This document shows, piece by piece, positions 52,291 through 60,162 of a stretch of 64,000 nt of DNA (its first letter is position 1; each line of letters starts with the position of its first letter). Both the position numbers and the translations under genes were made by a program. Source of the DNA: CAYLUN01 sp964386865 (lineage in GTDB: Bacteria > Verrucomicrobiota > Kiritimatiellia > RFP12 > UBA1067); contig CAYLUN010000004.1 in NCBI GenBank assembly GCA_964386865.1, positions 81,353 to 145,352 of the forward strand. Reading direction: 5' to 3'. Below the pieces are notes generated by a model, which saw only the letters and a program-made list of their open reading frames with translations, was not told the origin of the DNA and made no database searches.

Positions 52291-52410
52291 ATGAGAACGA
52301 CCTTGGTTATAGACGACGATGTGTTGGGGCGGGCACGGGACCTTGCGGTCAGATTGCAGGAGCCGTTCCGGCGGGTGATCAATGTCGGGGCAAAAGGCGG
52401 GATGGTATGA
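52291..52410 (+). pseudogene. Truncated VapB-type antitoxin-like gene (39 residues)
   Basis: An ATG at 52291 opens MRTTLVIDDDVLGRARDLAV, the exact style of the N-terminal half of VapB/DUF2191 ribbon-helix-helix antitoxins, which begin MRTTL(T/V)IDDDVL. The frame ends at TGA 52408-52410 after INVGAKGGMV, where the usual protein continues for about 40 more residues, and no PIN-domain toxin gene follows. A promoter-like TTGACA (52257-52262) and TACGAT (52279-52284) with a 16-bp spacer precede it. It is best read as a remnant of a toxin-antitoxin module cut by DNA loss. The FAD oxidoreductase gene starts 26 bp later. Confidence 0.6.
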
Positions 52411-52435
52411 TGGAACCACACAAGGGGGATGACGA

Positions 52436-55243
52436 ATGAAGACGAGACTCACGTTTGCTGTTGTGCTGGGACTGTGGGCCTGCGTGGCGGGGGCGGCGGA
52501 GACGGAGCCGGTCGTGCCGGGGAGCCTGGAGGATCTGGCGCGGTTCCGCAAGCCGCCGGTCGAGAACAAGATGGTCGTGGGCGGCTTCCTGTGGGTCGAG
52601 GCCGAAGATTTCGCGGACTACGGCGAGTGGCGGCTCGACACGCAGTTCGTGCACAAGATGGGCTCGGCGTATCTGCTCGCGGGCGGCGTGTGCACGCCGA
52701 TCAAAGACGCGGCGACCGAGGTCAGGCTGCCGCAGGCCGGCTCCTACCGCGTGTGGGTTCGCACCCGCAACTGGCTCAAGGATTTCGCGCCCGGCAAGTT
52801 TTCTGTGGCCGTCAATGGCAAGCGGTCGGCGAAGGTGCTTGGCGCGGGCAAGCCCGAGGCGTGGGCGTGGGAGTCGGCAGGCGAGTTCAAGCTCGCGGCA
52901 GGCCCGGTCAAGCTGGCGCTGGTGGACCTGTCGGGCGCGTTCGCGCGCTGCGACGCGCTGCTGCTGACGAGCGACCTGTCGTACACGCCGCCCGAGGAGC
53001 TGGAGGCGGTGCAGCGCGAGCGGGCGCGGCTGACCGGCGCGACGCAAGAGGTGGCCGACGCGGGCGCGTTCGACGTGGTCGTGGTGGGTGCGGGCTCGGC
53101 CGGCTGCGGCGCGGCGGTGGCCGCGGCGCGCACGGGCGCGAAGACCGCGCTGGTGCAGGACCGGCCCGTGCTGGGCGGCAACGCGAGCATCGAGCTGGGC
53201 GTGCCGACCTGCGGGGCTGCGCGCCACGACAATGCGCGCGAAGGCGGCCTGAACGAAGAGGCGAATCTCATCCGCGCCAAGTACGGCTACCACAAGATGA
53301 GCGAGGCCTACCACATCCAGGCGGCGGGCGAAAAGAACCTGACGGTCTTCAACAACAGCCGCGTGACGGGCGTGGAACTGGCGGCAGGCAAGGCCATCGC
53401 GGCGGTGAAGGCGGTGAACACGCTGACGCTCGCGCCGAGCCGCGTGCGCGGCAAGCAGTTCGTCGACTGCACGGGCGACGGCTGGGTGGGCTTCTACGCG
53501 GGCGCGACGTACCGGTTCGGCCGCGAGGCGAGCAACGAGTTCGGCGAGGCCGCCGCGCCGGCGCAGGCGGATCGCATCACCATGAGCGGCTGCATCATGG
53601 GAAACCTCTCGCTCTCGTACCGCGCCGAGAACACGGGGAACCCCGTGGCCTACACCGCGCCCGAGTGGGCGGTCAAGCTGCTGCCGCCCGAAGAGTTCTG
53701 CCGCAAGCCCAAGGGGCTGGGGGGGCAGTGGTGGCTGGAGCACCCCGGGGATTTCGATGACCTGGAAGATCCCGAGCGGGCGCGCGACGAGCTGATCCGC
53801 ATCAGCTTCGCCTACTGGGGCTGGATCAAGAACGGGTGGGAGGACAAGGCCAAGGCGCGGGACTACGCGATGACCTACGTGCCGCACGTGGACGCGCGTC
53901 GCGAGACGCGCCGGCTTGTCGGCGACCACATCCTCAAGCAGCAGGAGTGCGAGGCGGGCACGATGTTCCCCGACCGCATCTCGTACGGCGGCTGGAGCCT
54001 TGACGTGCACAACCCCAAGGGTATCCACTCGGGTAAGGAGGGTCCGTATGACTACGACGGACACGTGCCGATCTACAGCATCCCTTACCGCACGATCTAC
54101 TCGGCCAACGTGCCGAACCTCTTCTTCGCGGGCCGCTGCATGAGCGTCACGCACATCGCGCTCGGCACGGTGCGCGTGGAGGCGACGCTCTCGACCGTGG
54201 GGCAGGCGGCGGGCACGGCGGCGGCGCTGTGCGTCCAGCGCGGCGTGACCCCGCGCGAGCTGGGCGAGCGGCACATCAAGGACCTCCAGCAGCGGCTGCT
54301 CAAGGACGACCAGTACATACCCGAGCTGGCGAACGAGGATCCGGCGGACCTCGCCCGCGGGGCGAAGGTCACGGCCTCCAGCACGCGCGCCTACACGGAG
54401 TTCACCAAGAGTTCGTACAAGACGGACGAAGAGCACCCGCTCAACATGCCGCGCGCGGTGCTCTTCCCGCGCGGGCTCACCGAGCGGCTGGGCAAGGTCA
54501 GCCTCTGTCTGATCTCCGAGAACAAGGAGCCGACCGACGTGACGCTGCACGTGCGCGGCGCCCAGGCGTCGGGCGACTTCTCCTCCGAGACTGACCTCGC
54601 GACGGCCACGGCCAAGGTGCCTGCGGGCAAGCGCGCCTACGTGTCGTTCAAGGTCGACTGCGCGTTGACCGACCCCTACGTGTGGCTGTGGCTGCCCAAG
54701 ACGCCGGGCGTGTCGTGGGCGCAGATGGAGAGCGCGATGTCTGAGGGTTGCCGCGCGTACGGCGGGGGCGCGGGGCGGCCGTGGTCTGTCGTCAAGGGCC
54801 ACCAGTACGCGTTTTACGCCGAGCCGGCGCTGCGCTTCCAGACCGACTACCGGCCCGAAAACGTGGTCGACGGCGTGACGCGCATCGTGGGCAAGCAGAG
54901 CCACCTGTGGGCGTCGGACCCGCAGCAGCCCTTCCCGCAGTGGGTCGAGCTGGACTTCGGTAAGGCGGTCGAGCTGAACGCGGTGCGGCTGACCTTCGAC
55001 ACGGACTTTGCGCTCAAGTTCCCGGAGCGCCCGGCGCCCGCGCGGCTGGTCAAGGACTACCGCGTCGAAGCCTTCGACGGTGCGGCGTGGAAAGAGGTCG
55101 CTGCGGCCAAAGAGAACTACTTGCGCCTGCGCACGCACAGCTTCCCAGTGCTGAAGGCCTCGAAGCTCAGGCTCCTCGTCGACGCGACTAACGGCGAACC
55201 TTCGGCCCGCGTCTTCGAGATCCGCGCCTACCGCGAGCCGTGA
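52436..55243 (+). CDS. Secreted FAD-dependent oxidoreductase with CBM-like and F5/8-type C domains
   Basis: A 935-residue exported protein (signal peptide about 1-20; ATG after GGGGGATG). Residues about 45-185 are a carbohydrate-binding-like beta domain (FLWVEAEDFADYGEW). The FAD_oxidored domain (about 215-640) has VVVGAGSAGCGAAVAAARTG, then GGNASIELGVP, DCTGDGWVGFYAG, and the NLFFAGRCMSVTHIALGTVRVEAT segment. Residues 660-760 form another beta domain, and about 790-930 an F5/8 type C-like domain (NVVDGVTR, FPQWVELDFGKAVELNAVRLTFD). Such proteins are abundant in PVC polysaccharide loci; the flavin would oxidise a sugar or linked group, but the substrate is unknown. Confidence 0.86.
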   Translation: MKTRLTFAVVLGLWACVAGAAETEPVVPGSLEDLARFRKPPVENKMVVGGFLWVEAEDFADYGEWRLDTQFVHKMGSAYLLAGGVCTPIKDAATEVRLPQAGSYRVWVRTRNWLKDFAPGKFSVAVNGKRSAKVLGAGKPEAWAWESAGEFKLAAGPVKLALVDLSGAFARCDALLLTSDLSYTPPEELEAVQRERARLTGATQEVADAGAFDVVVVGAGSAGCGAAVAAARTGAKTALVQDRPVLGGNASIELGVPTCGAARHDNAREGGLNEEANLIRAKYGYHKMSEAYHIQAAGEKNLTVFNNSRVTGVELAAGKAIAAVKAVNTLTLAPSRVRGKQFVDCTGDGWVGFYAGATYRFGREASNEFGEAAAPAQADRITMSGCIMGNLSLSYRAENTGNPVAYTAPEWAVKLLPPEEFCRKPKGLGGQWWLEHPGDFDDLEDPERARDELIRISFAYWGWIKNGWEDKAKARDYAMTYVPHVDARRETRRLVGDHILKQQECEAGTMFPDRISYGGWSLDVHNPKGIHSGKEGPYDYDGHVPIYSIPYRTIYSANVPNLFFAGRCMSVTHIALGTVRVEATLSTVGQAAGTAAALCVQRGVTPRELGERHIKDLQQRLLKDDQYIPELANEDPADLARGAKVTASSTRAYTEFTKSSYKTDEEHPLNMPRAVLFPRGLTERLGKVSLCLISENKEPTDVTLHVRGAQASGDFSSETDLATATAKVPAGKRAYVSFKVDCALTDPYVWLWLPKTPGVSWAQMESAMSEGCRAYGGGAGRPWSVVKGHQYAFYAEPALRFQTDYRPENVVDGVTRIVGKQSHLWASDPQQPFPQWVELDFGKAVELNAVRLTFDTDFALKFPERPAPARLVKDYRVEAFDGAAWKEVAAAKENYLRLRTHSFPVLKASKLRLLVDATNGEPSARVFEIRAYREP

Positions 55244-55596
55244 TGTCTCGAAGAAGAGCACTTCTAATAGCCAGCACCGTGACCGGCGCCCTGATCGCCT
55301 GGGGCGTTGCAGCTTATGCTGTGCCCTCGTACTGGCGGGCGCGTTCTGCCGCCGACACCTTTATGGCGCAGTTCACGGATTGGCCGTGTCTGTGCAGCAA
55401 GGGTCGCTTTCTCCTCAGTTGCCACCCGTCGGGGCCAGAACTCGGCTGGTTTTGCACGCCATGCTGGGTCTTCTGTTACACGAATCGGACAACAGGGGAG
55501 ACTTCGAAGCGTGTCTACGTCGACCTTCCCGAGTGCCGGGCGTACATGTGGTATCCCATGCTGGATCCCGTACCCATGCTCGGCTTCAGGCCCTAA
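55243..55596 (+). CDS. Small secreted or single-TM Cys-rich protein
   Basis: A 117-residue protein whose ATG overlaps the TGA stop of the FAD oxidoreductase gene. It has an N-terminal membrane helix or signal (about 8-27), then several Cys (WPCLCSKGRFLLSCHPSG, FCTPCWVFC) and an aromatic-rich C-terminal part. The Cys pattern could hold metal or disulfides. No family was recognised. Translational coupling suggests it helps the oxidoreductase upstream or is a leftover of the next gene region. Confidence 0.5.
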   Translation: MSRRRALLIASTVTGALIAWGVAAYAVPSYWRARSAADTFMAQFTDWPCLCSKGRFLLSCHPSGPELGWFCTPCWVFCYTNRTTGETSKRVYVDLPECRAYMWYPMLDPVPMLGFRP

Positions 55597-55645
55597 AAGC
55601 GGGACGGTCTGTGTTCCCCAGAACGGAACGAACAAGGAGCCTCTA

Positions 55646-56287
55646 ATGGGCTTGGGACGAAGAGCATTCTTGAAATTCGCCGCGACGGCGCTTGGCGGGC
55701 TGGCGGTTGACCCCGCCACGGCGATCGCCGTGACGGGTGACTACTACGTCAACACGCGGCTCGGGCTGGCGTTCATGCGACCCCAGGGCTGGCAGCTGCA
55801 GACCTTTCAGGACTTTGCGACACAGCTCAAGGGACAAATCGTCGAAGGCGTTGAGCCCGAAGAGGAGGAGGCTTTTCGCCGGGATCAGGCATCGACCCTG
55901 GTCGCTACGATTTCGAAGTATGACGACAGCGTCGACCGCTTCAGCCCGTCTATCACGGTGTTCAAGAACACGGAGGATCGCGCGGGCGTTGAATCGCTCG
56001 ACACGCTTGCCGGGCAAGCCATAGCCGCCTTCTCGGAGTGCCTCAAGGACTATGCGGTCACGGAGCCTCCCCTGCGGCGTGAATTGTCCAACTGCGACGG
56101 CCTGCGCTTCAAGTCGCGGTGGGTCTTTCAGCATGAGAAGATCGCGCCTGTGTTGATCGATGACGAAGTGCTGGTCATAGACCAAGGCCTCGTCATCTAC
56201 ACGATTCACCTGTACGATACGCCTTACGAAGGGGACTCCGCCGCAGAGGAGTTCAGCCTCTTCAGGAGAAGTCTGCGGCTGGCCTAG
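55646..56287 (+). CDS. Tat-exported PsbP/DUF1795-like protein
   Basis: A 213-residue protein with AAGGAG upstream of its ATG. The N-terminus has a twin-arginine signal (LGRRAFLKFAATALGGLAV). The mature part has the pattern YVNTRLGLAFMRPQGWQL, which is characteristic of the PsbP-like/DUF1795 fold, followed by alternating strands and helices. These proteins bind ions or assist other exported proteins; the role is unknown. It is 49 bp after the small Cys-rich gene and convergent with mtaB-like gene, 122 bp apart with a heptamer repeat between. Confidence 0.7.
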   Translation: MGLGRRAFLKFAATALGGLAVDPATAIAVTGDYYVNTRLGLAFMRPQGWQLQTFQDFATQLKGQIVEGVEPEEEEAFRRDQASTLVATISKYDDSVDRFSPSITVFKNTEDRAGVESLDTLAGQAIAAFSECLKDYAVTEPPLRRELSNCDGLRFKSRWVFQHEKIAPVLIDDEVLVIDQGLVIYTIHLYDTPYEGDSAAEEFSLFRRSLRLA

Positions 56288-56345
56288 CGGAAACGACACG
56301 ACGAGCCTCGTACCGGATGGGCGCCGTCCGCGCTCACTCCGCCTA

Positions 56346-56400
56346 AAAGCCTACAGCCTATAGCCTACAGCCTATAGCCTACAGCCTATAGCCTAATAGC
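56346..56400. repeat. Heptamer tandem repeat AGCCTAY
   Basis: Seven to eight copies of a 7-bp unit alternating AGCCTAC and AGCCTAT (14-bp period CCTACAGCCTATAG) lie between the convergent PsbP-like and mtaB-like genes. It is a simple repeat liable to change copy number, with no promoter or terminator visible. Confidence 0.8.
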
Positions 56401-56409
56401 CTTCTCCTC

Positions 56410-57789
56410 TCACAACCCGTACTCGGCAAGCACGAACTTCGAGGTGTCGACTTCGGCGAGCATCTGGTCGATGAACTGCGACTCGTGGCCGGGCAGGCCA
56501 GCGAGGGCCTCGTCCATCGTGTCCAGCCACTCCAGCTCGCGCTCCGGGATGCGCAGCGCGCCGGCGGCGTGCGCGGTGCGCAGGGACTTGAGCGCCGTCG
56601 CTGCCGCGGCGCGGCCGGCGGCGTAGTGGTCGGGCGCGTCGACGATCGACTGCGCGATCAATACCGCGACGTCCGGCCGCAGCACCCAGGCCTGCGGGTC
56701 TGACGACGCGTCGCTCTCGACCATCCAGTCGCGCAGCGTGCAGGCCGCGCCGTGGCCGTGGCGGGTGGCGGTGTTGAAGAGGCGGCAGTCGTAGATGAGC
56801 TGCTCCGCGTAGCAGGTCGGCGCCATGGCGGCGAGGAGCTTGACGTTCTGCACCGACTCGTTGCTCCAGGTGTCGCACACCGCGCCCGCGATGTTGCCGA
56901 GCGGGCTCAGGTGGGCGCAGGCCGAGGCCTTGCCCTCCATCGCCATCGGGCAGCCGGTGATGGCCTTGAGGTAGACGTTCTCGTAGCCGCAGTCCTTGCC
57001 GGGCCCGACGCAGCCGCACTCGTAACCGACCAGCGTGCGTACGGCGCTCACGGCCCGCACCACGGCGGCGAAGACGCGCGGGATGTACTGCTTCTCGGCC
57101 AGCACCATGGCGGTGTTGCCGAAGCCGCAGGCCGTGTCGCCCGCGCAGAACACCCCGTGCTTGTCCGCGATCTTCTGAAGCTCGGTCCAGAGGAAGCGCA
57201 TGTCGCGCACGCCCAGCGAGCAGAGGGCAAAGATCACCTGCGGCAGGCTGCACATGGTGAGTGCCTCGTCGCAGACCTCCTTGCCGCCCGTGGACTCGAT
57301 GCTGAGCAGCTCGGCGCCCGCCGCGGCGGAGCCTTCGAAGGTGGCCATCATGCGCTCGTAGAAGGAGCCGCGGCGCATCAGCGGCGGGCGGCTCATCTCG
57401 CGCAGGTCATTCGGAGTCATGCGCAGGACGCCCTTGAGGCCGTGGGCTTTCTCGGCCTCGGACAGCCCGTCCAACAGGATGCGGGCCAGCTCGATGGCCC
57501 ACTCTGGCCGCTCGCACATCGGCGGCAGGGTTTCGAACTCGACCACCAGGCCCGGCGCGCCCAGCTCGGCGGCGCGCTGGGTGGCGCCGGTGATGATCTC
57601 CCGGTACTGCCGGCGGATCTCCGGCCAGTTGGCCTCGTTGATCTCCATCGGCGGCAGGGTGAAATTCAGCTCGGGGTAGACGTCGCCGCCGCCGATGACC
57701 ATGCCGCTGCGGGTGCGGACGGGGCGGGGCGCGCGTCCGAACACGAGGTCGGACGGGTTCGAGATCGCGAGTGTCGAATACTTCTGCAT
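56410..57789 (-). CDS. mtaB: Methanol:corrinoid methyltransferase MtaB-like
   Basis: A 459-residue cytoplasmic zinc enzyme that would move the methyl group of methanol, or of a related methoxy compound, to a corrinoid protein. The zinc ligand candidates of MtaB are present: Glu in GAELLSIESTGGKEV, Cys in VFCAGDTACGFGNTA and Cys in GYECGCVGPGKDCGYENVY. The length fits Methanosarcina MtaB (about 460). No MtaC corrinoid protein, MtaA or activase gene is nearby, so the partner must be encoded elsewhere or the protein acts on another methylated compound. It is flanked by repeats and lies in a polysaccharide region; methanol could come from methyl-ester removal. Confidence 0.9.
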   Translation of the reverse strand: MQKYSTLAISNPSDLVFGRAPRPVRTRSGMVIGGGDVYPELNFTLPPMEINEANWPEIRRQYREIITGATQRAAELGAPGLVVEFETLPPMCERPEWAIELARILLDGLSEAEKAHGLKGVLRMTPNDLREMSRPPLMRRGSFYERMMATFEGSAAAGAELLSIESTGGKEVCDEALTMCSLPQVIFALCSLGVRDMRFLWTELQKIADKHGVFCAGDTACGFGNTAMVLAEKQYIPRVFAAVVRAVSAVRTLVGYECGCVGPGKDCGYENVYLKAITGCPMAMEGKASACAHLSPLGNIAGAVCDTWSNESVQNVKLLAAMAPTCYAEQLIYDCRLFNTATRHGHGAACTLRDWMVESDASSDPQAWVLRPDVAVLIAQSIVDAPDHYAAGRAAAATALKSLRTAHAAGALRIPERELEWLDTMDEALAGLPGHESQFIDQMLAEVDTSKFVLAEYGL

Positions 57790-57973
57790 GTGCTCAGGCC
57801 TTTCCGGGTTGAAGCGTCATTTGCTGTCCATTTGCAGGCGTCATCAATAGACGCGGCAAGGATAGCCGGTTCAATGCGAAATAGAAGCTCTTTCGCGTGT
57901 CCACCGTTTTAGTCTAGTATGCTCTTCGTTTGCCTAGATCAATATTGGGGCCAAGGCGCCGCGCGACGAATAC

Positions 57974-58042
57974 GCGTGGAGGGGCGGCCTCCGTGTCGCC
58001 CGCCGGCTCGCGCGGGGGCGGGCCCTCCGGACGCGGCGCGAA
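57974..58042. repeat. About 68-bp GC-rich repeat, copy 1
   Basis: Begins GCGTGGAGGGGCGGCC and ends GGACGCGGCGCGAA; it contains the inverted words GGAGGGGCGGCCTCCG and GGCGGGCCCTCC. A direct copy follows at 58061 and an inverted relative lies at 60053. Confidence 0.75.
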
Positions 58043-58060
58043 ACCGGGGCTATCAGGCTC

Positions 58061-58126
58061 GCGTGGAGGGACGTCCTCCATGTCGCCCGCCGGCCCGCGC
58101 GGAGGCGGGCCCGGACGCGGCGCGAA
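58061..58126. repeat. About 68-bp GC-rich repeat, copy 2
   Basis: Begins GCGTGGAGGGACGTCC and ends GGACGCGGCGCGAA. It is the direct neighbour of copy 1, 19 bp away, and ends just before the beta-helix gene stop at 58134. Confidence 0.75.
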
Positions 58127-58133
58127 GCCGCTC

Positions 58134-59990
58134 TTACGGGGCGCGGGCGCCAACGGGGCCGCCGTCGGTCGCGAGGGCGGTGCCGGGGCTACCGGGCTTG
58201 AGGCGGTAGTCGCGTGCGGCGGCGTCGACGAACTGCGGCTCGGCGACGAGCGAGCCGTCGTCCAGGCCGAGCTCGCTCTGGTAGCGCGCGAACGAGTTGG
58301 TCGCGAAGTAGGTCTTGCCGAGCCAGCGGAAAACCGGCTTGTCGGTTTGATAGTAGAGGTTGTTCCGCAGCGTGAGCCCGGTGCGCCAGTCGTTCTCCAT
58401 GCGGACGCAGACCTCGGTCGAGCGGGCGAAAATGTTGTTGCGGATGATGACGTTCGTCGTGTCCGCGCGGTTGCGGTAGAACATCAGGTGCGCGCCGTTG
58501 ACGTCCGGACGCTGGGTGTGAGACCAGCAGTAGCCGGCGTCCACGCAGGTGTTGTGCTCGAACAGGATGTCTGCCGTACGCTTGGCGTTCCAGTACTCGA
58601 AGGAGTACTCGGCCTGCCAGATCACGTTGTCGCGGTAGGTGATGCCGACCTCCTCGTCCTCCGTGCCTTGGTTGGTGAGCGCGGCGTCGTAGATCTGCCA
58701 CAGCCGGTTGCGCTCGACGAGGTTGTCGAAGGCGTTGCCCCAGAACTCGATGCCGTTGCCGAAGCGGACCGGGTATTCGGTGCCGTTGTCGCGCTTCTTC
58801 CAGTGCTGAAGGCCGCCGCCGATCCAGTAGACGTCGCAGTTGCGGATCGTGATGCGCCGGGTGCCGCCGCCGCCGAAGCCGTGCGCGGCGCCGTAGCGCA
58901 CCGCCAGACCATCATAGGTGACGTCATGCTTGCCGCCTTCGTTGACGATGTGGCGCGTGAGGGCCAGCTCCACGCTCTTGAATGTGGCTGCTGGGTTGGC
59001 GTCGCACGCCACGACGACGCGTTTCTTTTCGGCGTCGTACCAGTAATCGAGCGGAGCCTTGAGGCCGTCAGGCGTCCACTTCTTGACGCCCCACTTCTCG
59101 CCGTGGTTGAGGATCAGAATGCCGACATCCAGCTTGATCGGGTCGCAGTGGCTGATATCCGCCCGCCAGAGGCCGAGCACGTCGTAGTCAACAACCGCGT
59201 TCGTGGGCACCAGGCCGCCGACGCTCAGGTGCAGGTAGGCGGACTCCATCGGCGCCTGCGGGAGCATCAGCACGTCGACCGTTTGCCACTCGGGCCCGAT
59301 CACGGCTTTGCCCACGGCGCCGCGCGTGGCGACGGTCCAGGGCGGGCTGTTGCGCATGGTCTCGACGGTATCCAGCTTGAAGGGGAGCGTCGAGCGCAGG
59401 CGGAGGCGCAGCACGTGGCAGTTCGCCAGCTCCTTGATCTGCGGGCCCCAAAGCTGGATCTGGTGGCGCTTGGCGCCCGGGTTGGCGCAGGTGAGCCGGT
59501 TAAACCAGTGGCCCGCCTCGTTCCAGCGCTTGAGCGTGCCCTGCGCGCCCTCTTGGAAGGACGGGTTCCAGTTGGAATCGGTGAGGTCCATGACCTGCCC
59601 CTCCAGCTTGGGCTCGAAGGGCTGCGTAGACCAGAGGCCGGGCTTGACCTCGGCCCACTCCTCAGGCCGGCTGCGCGAGACGGAGCCCTGCAGGATGGGC
59701 TTCGCGCTGCCGCTGCCGTAGGCGCCGTAGACGATGCTGGCGCTGTTGGAGCCGCTCTGGGGGATGAGCTGGCCGCGCCACAGCCCGCCGCGCTTGAAGA
59801 GCACCCGGTCGCCCGGAAGCAGCGCCGCCGTGTTCACACGGTCGAGCGACTTCCACGGCGCGGACAGCTCGGCTCCAGCCGACGCGTCGTCGCCGGCTTC
59901 GCTGTCCACGTAGAAGGTCGCCGGAGCGGCGCGCTCGGCGAGGGCTGCGGACACGGAAAGAAGGGTTGCGGCCAGCACGGTCAATCGCAT
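58134..59990 (-). CDS. Secreted right-handed parallel beta-helix protein
   Basis: A 618-residue exported protein (signal peptide about 1-18, ending AALAE; ATG at 59990). The N-terminal TFYVDSEAGDDASAG and LDRVNTAALLPGDRVLFKRGGLWRG are the standard entry to pectate-lyase-like beta helices of this group. A beta-sandwich insertion (about 110-270) follows, then helix coils rich in Asn/Ile (RITIRNCDVYWIGG, NLVERNRLWQIYDAALT, DILFEHNTCVDAGYCWS, NVIIRNNIFARSTEVCVR). The ladder pattern indicates a polysaccharide lyase or glycosidase, or a binding protein. It is upstream of the PHP-domain gene's stop and flanked by GC-rich repeats. Confidence 0.85.
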   Translation of the reverse strand: MRLTVLAATLLSVSAALAERAAPATFYVDSEAGDDASAGAELSAPWKSLDRVNTAALLPGDRVLFKRGGLWRGQLIPQSGSNSASIVYGAYGSGSAKPILQGSVSRSRPEEWAEVKPGLWSTQPFEPKLEGQVMDLTDSNWNPSFQEGAQGTLKRWNEAGHWFNRLTCANPGAKRHQIQLWGPQIKELANCHVLRLRLRSTLPFKLDTVETMRNSPPWTVATRGAVGKAVIGPEWQTVDVLMLPQAPMESAYLHLSVGGLVPTNAVVDYDVLGLWRADISHCDPIKLDVGILILNHGEKWGVKKWTPDGLKAPLDYWYDAEKKRVVVACDANPAATFKSVELALTRHIVNEGGKHDVTYDGLAVRYGAAHGFGGGGTRRITIRNCDVYWIGGGLQHWKKRDNGTEYPVRFGNGIEFWGNAFDNLVERNRLWQIYDAALTNQGTEDEEVGITYRDNVIWQAEYSFEYWNAKRTADILFEHNTCVDAGYCWSHTQRPDVNGAHLMFYRNRADTTNVIIRNNIFARSTEVCVRMENDWRTGLTLRNNLYYQTDKPVFRWLGKTYFATNSFARYQSELGLDDGSLVAEPQFVDAAARDYRLKPGSPGTALATDGGPVGARAP

Positions 59991-60052
59991 GTTCAGTACT
60001 CCATTTGGGATCGAAGCGTCACTCACGGGTTGACCGTTCGGACTTCCGTCGC

Positions 60053-60105
60053 GCTGGAGGGCCCGCCTCCGTGCGGGCCGCAGACGACACGGAGGCCGTC
60101 CCTCC
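60053..60105. repeat. GC-rich repeat, inverted copy 3
   Basis: Reverse-complement relative of the 57974 and 58061 repeats (inverted ends GCTGGAGGGCCCGCCTCCG and GACACGGAGGCCGTCCCTCC). It lies between the beta-helix start and the PHP gene stop, so the beta-helix gene is bracketed by this family. Confidence 0.7.
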
Positions 60106-60162
60106 CTGCGCGGCTCATCGTTTCGGCGTTCGTCGCATGCCACCGGCCCCTGTCGCCGCCCG

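Noticed and set aside
52379..55261. Antisense frame of about 960 codons across the FAD oxidoreductase
   Set aside because: It covers exactly the plus-strand gene, with an Arg/His/Leu-rich product typical of GC-rich shadows.
56346..56400. Possible CRISPR array
   Set aside because: The 7-bp units are contiguous without spacers, so it is a simple tandem repeat.
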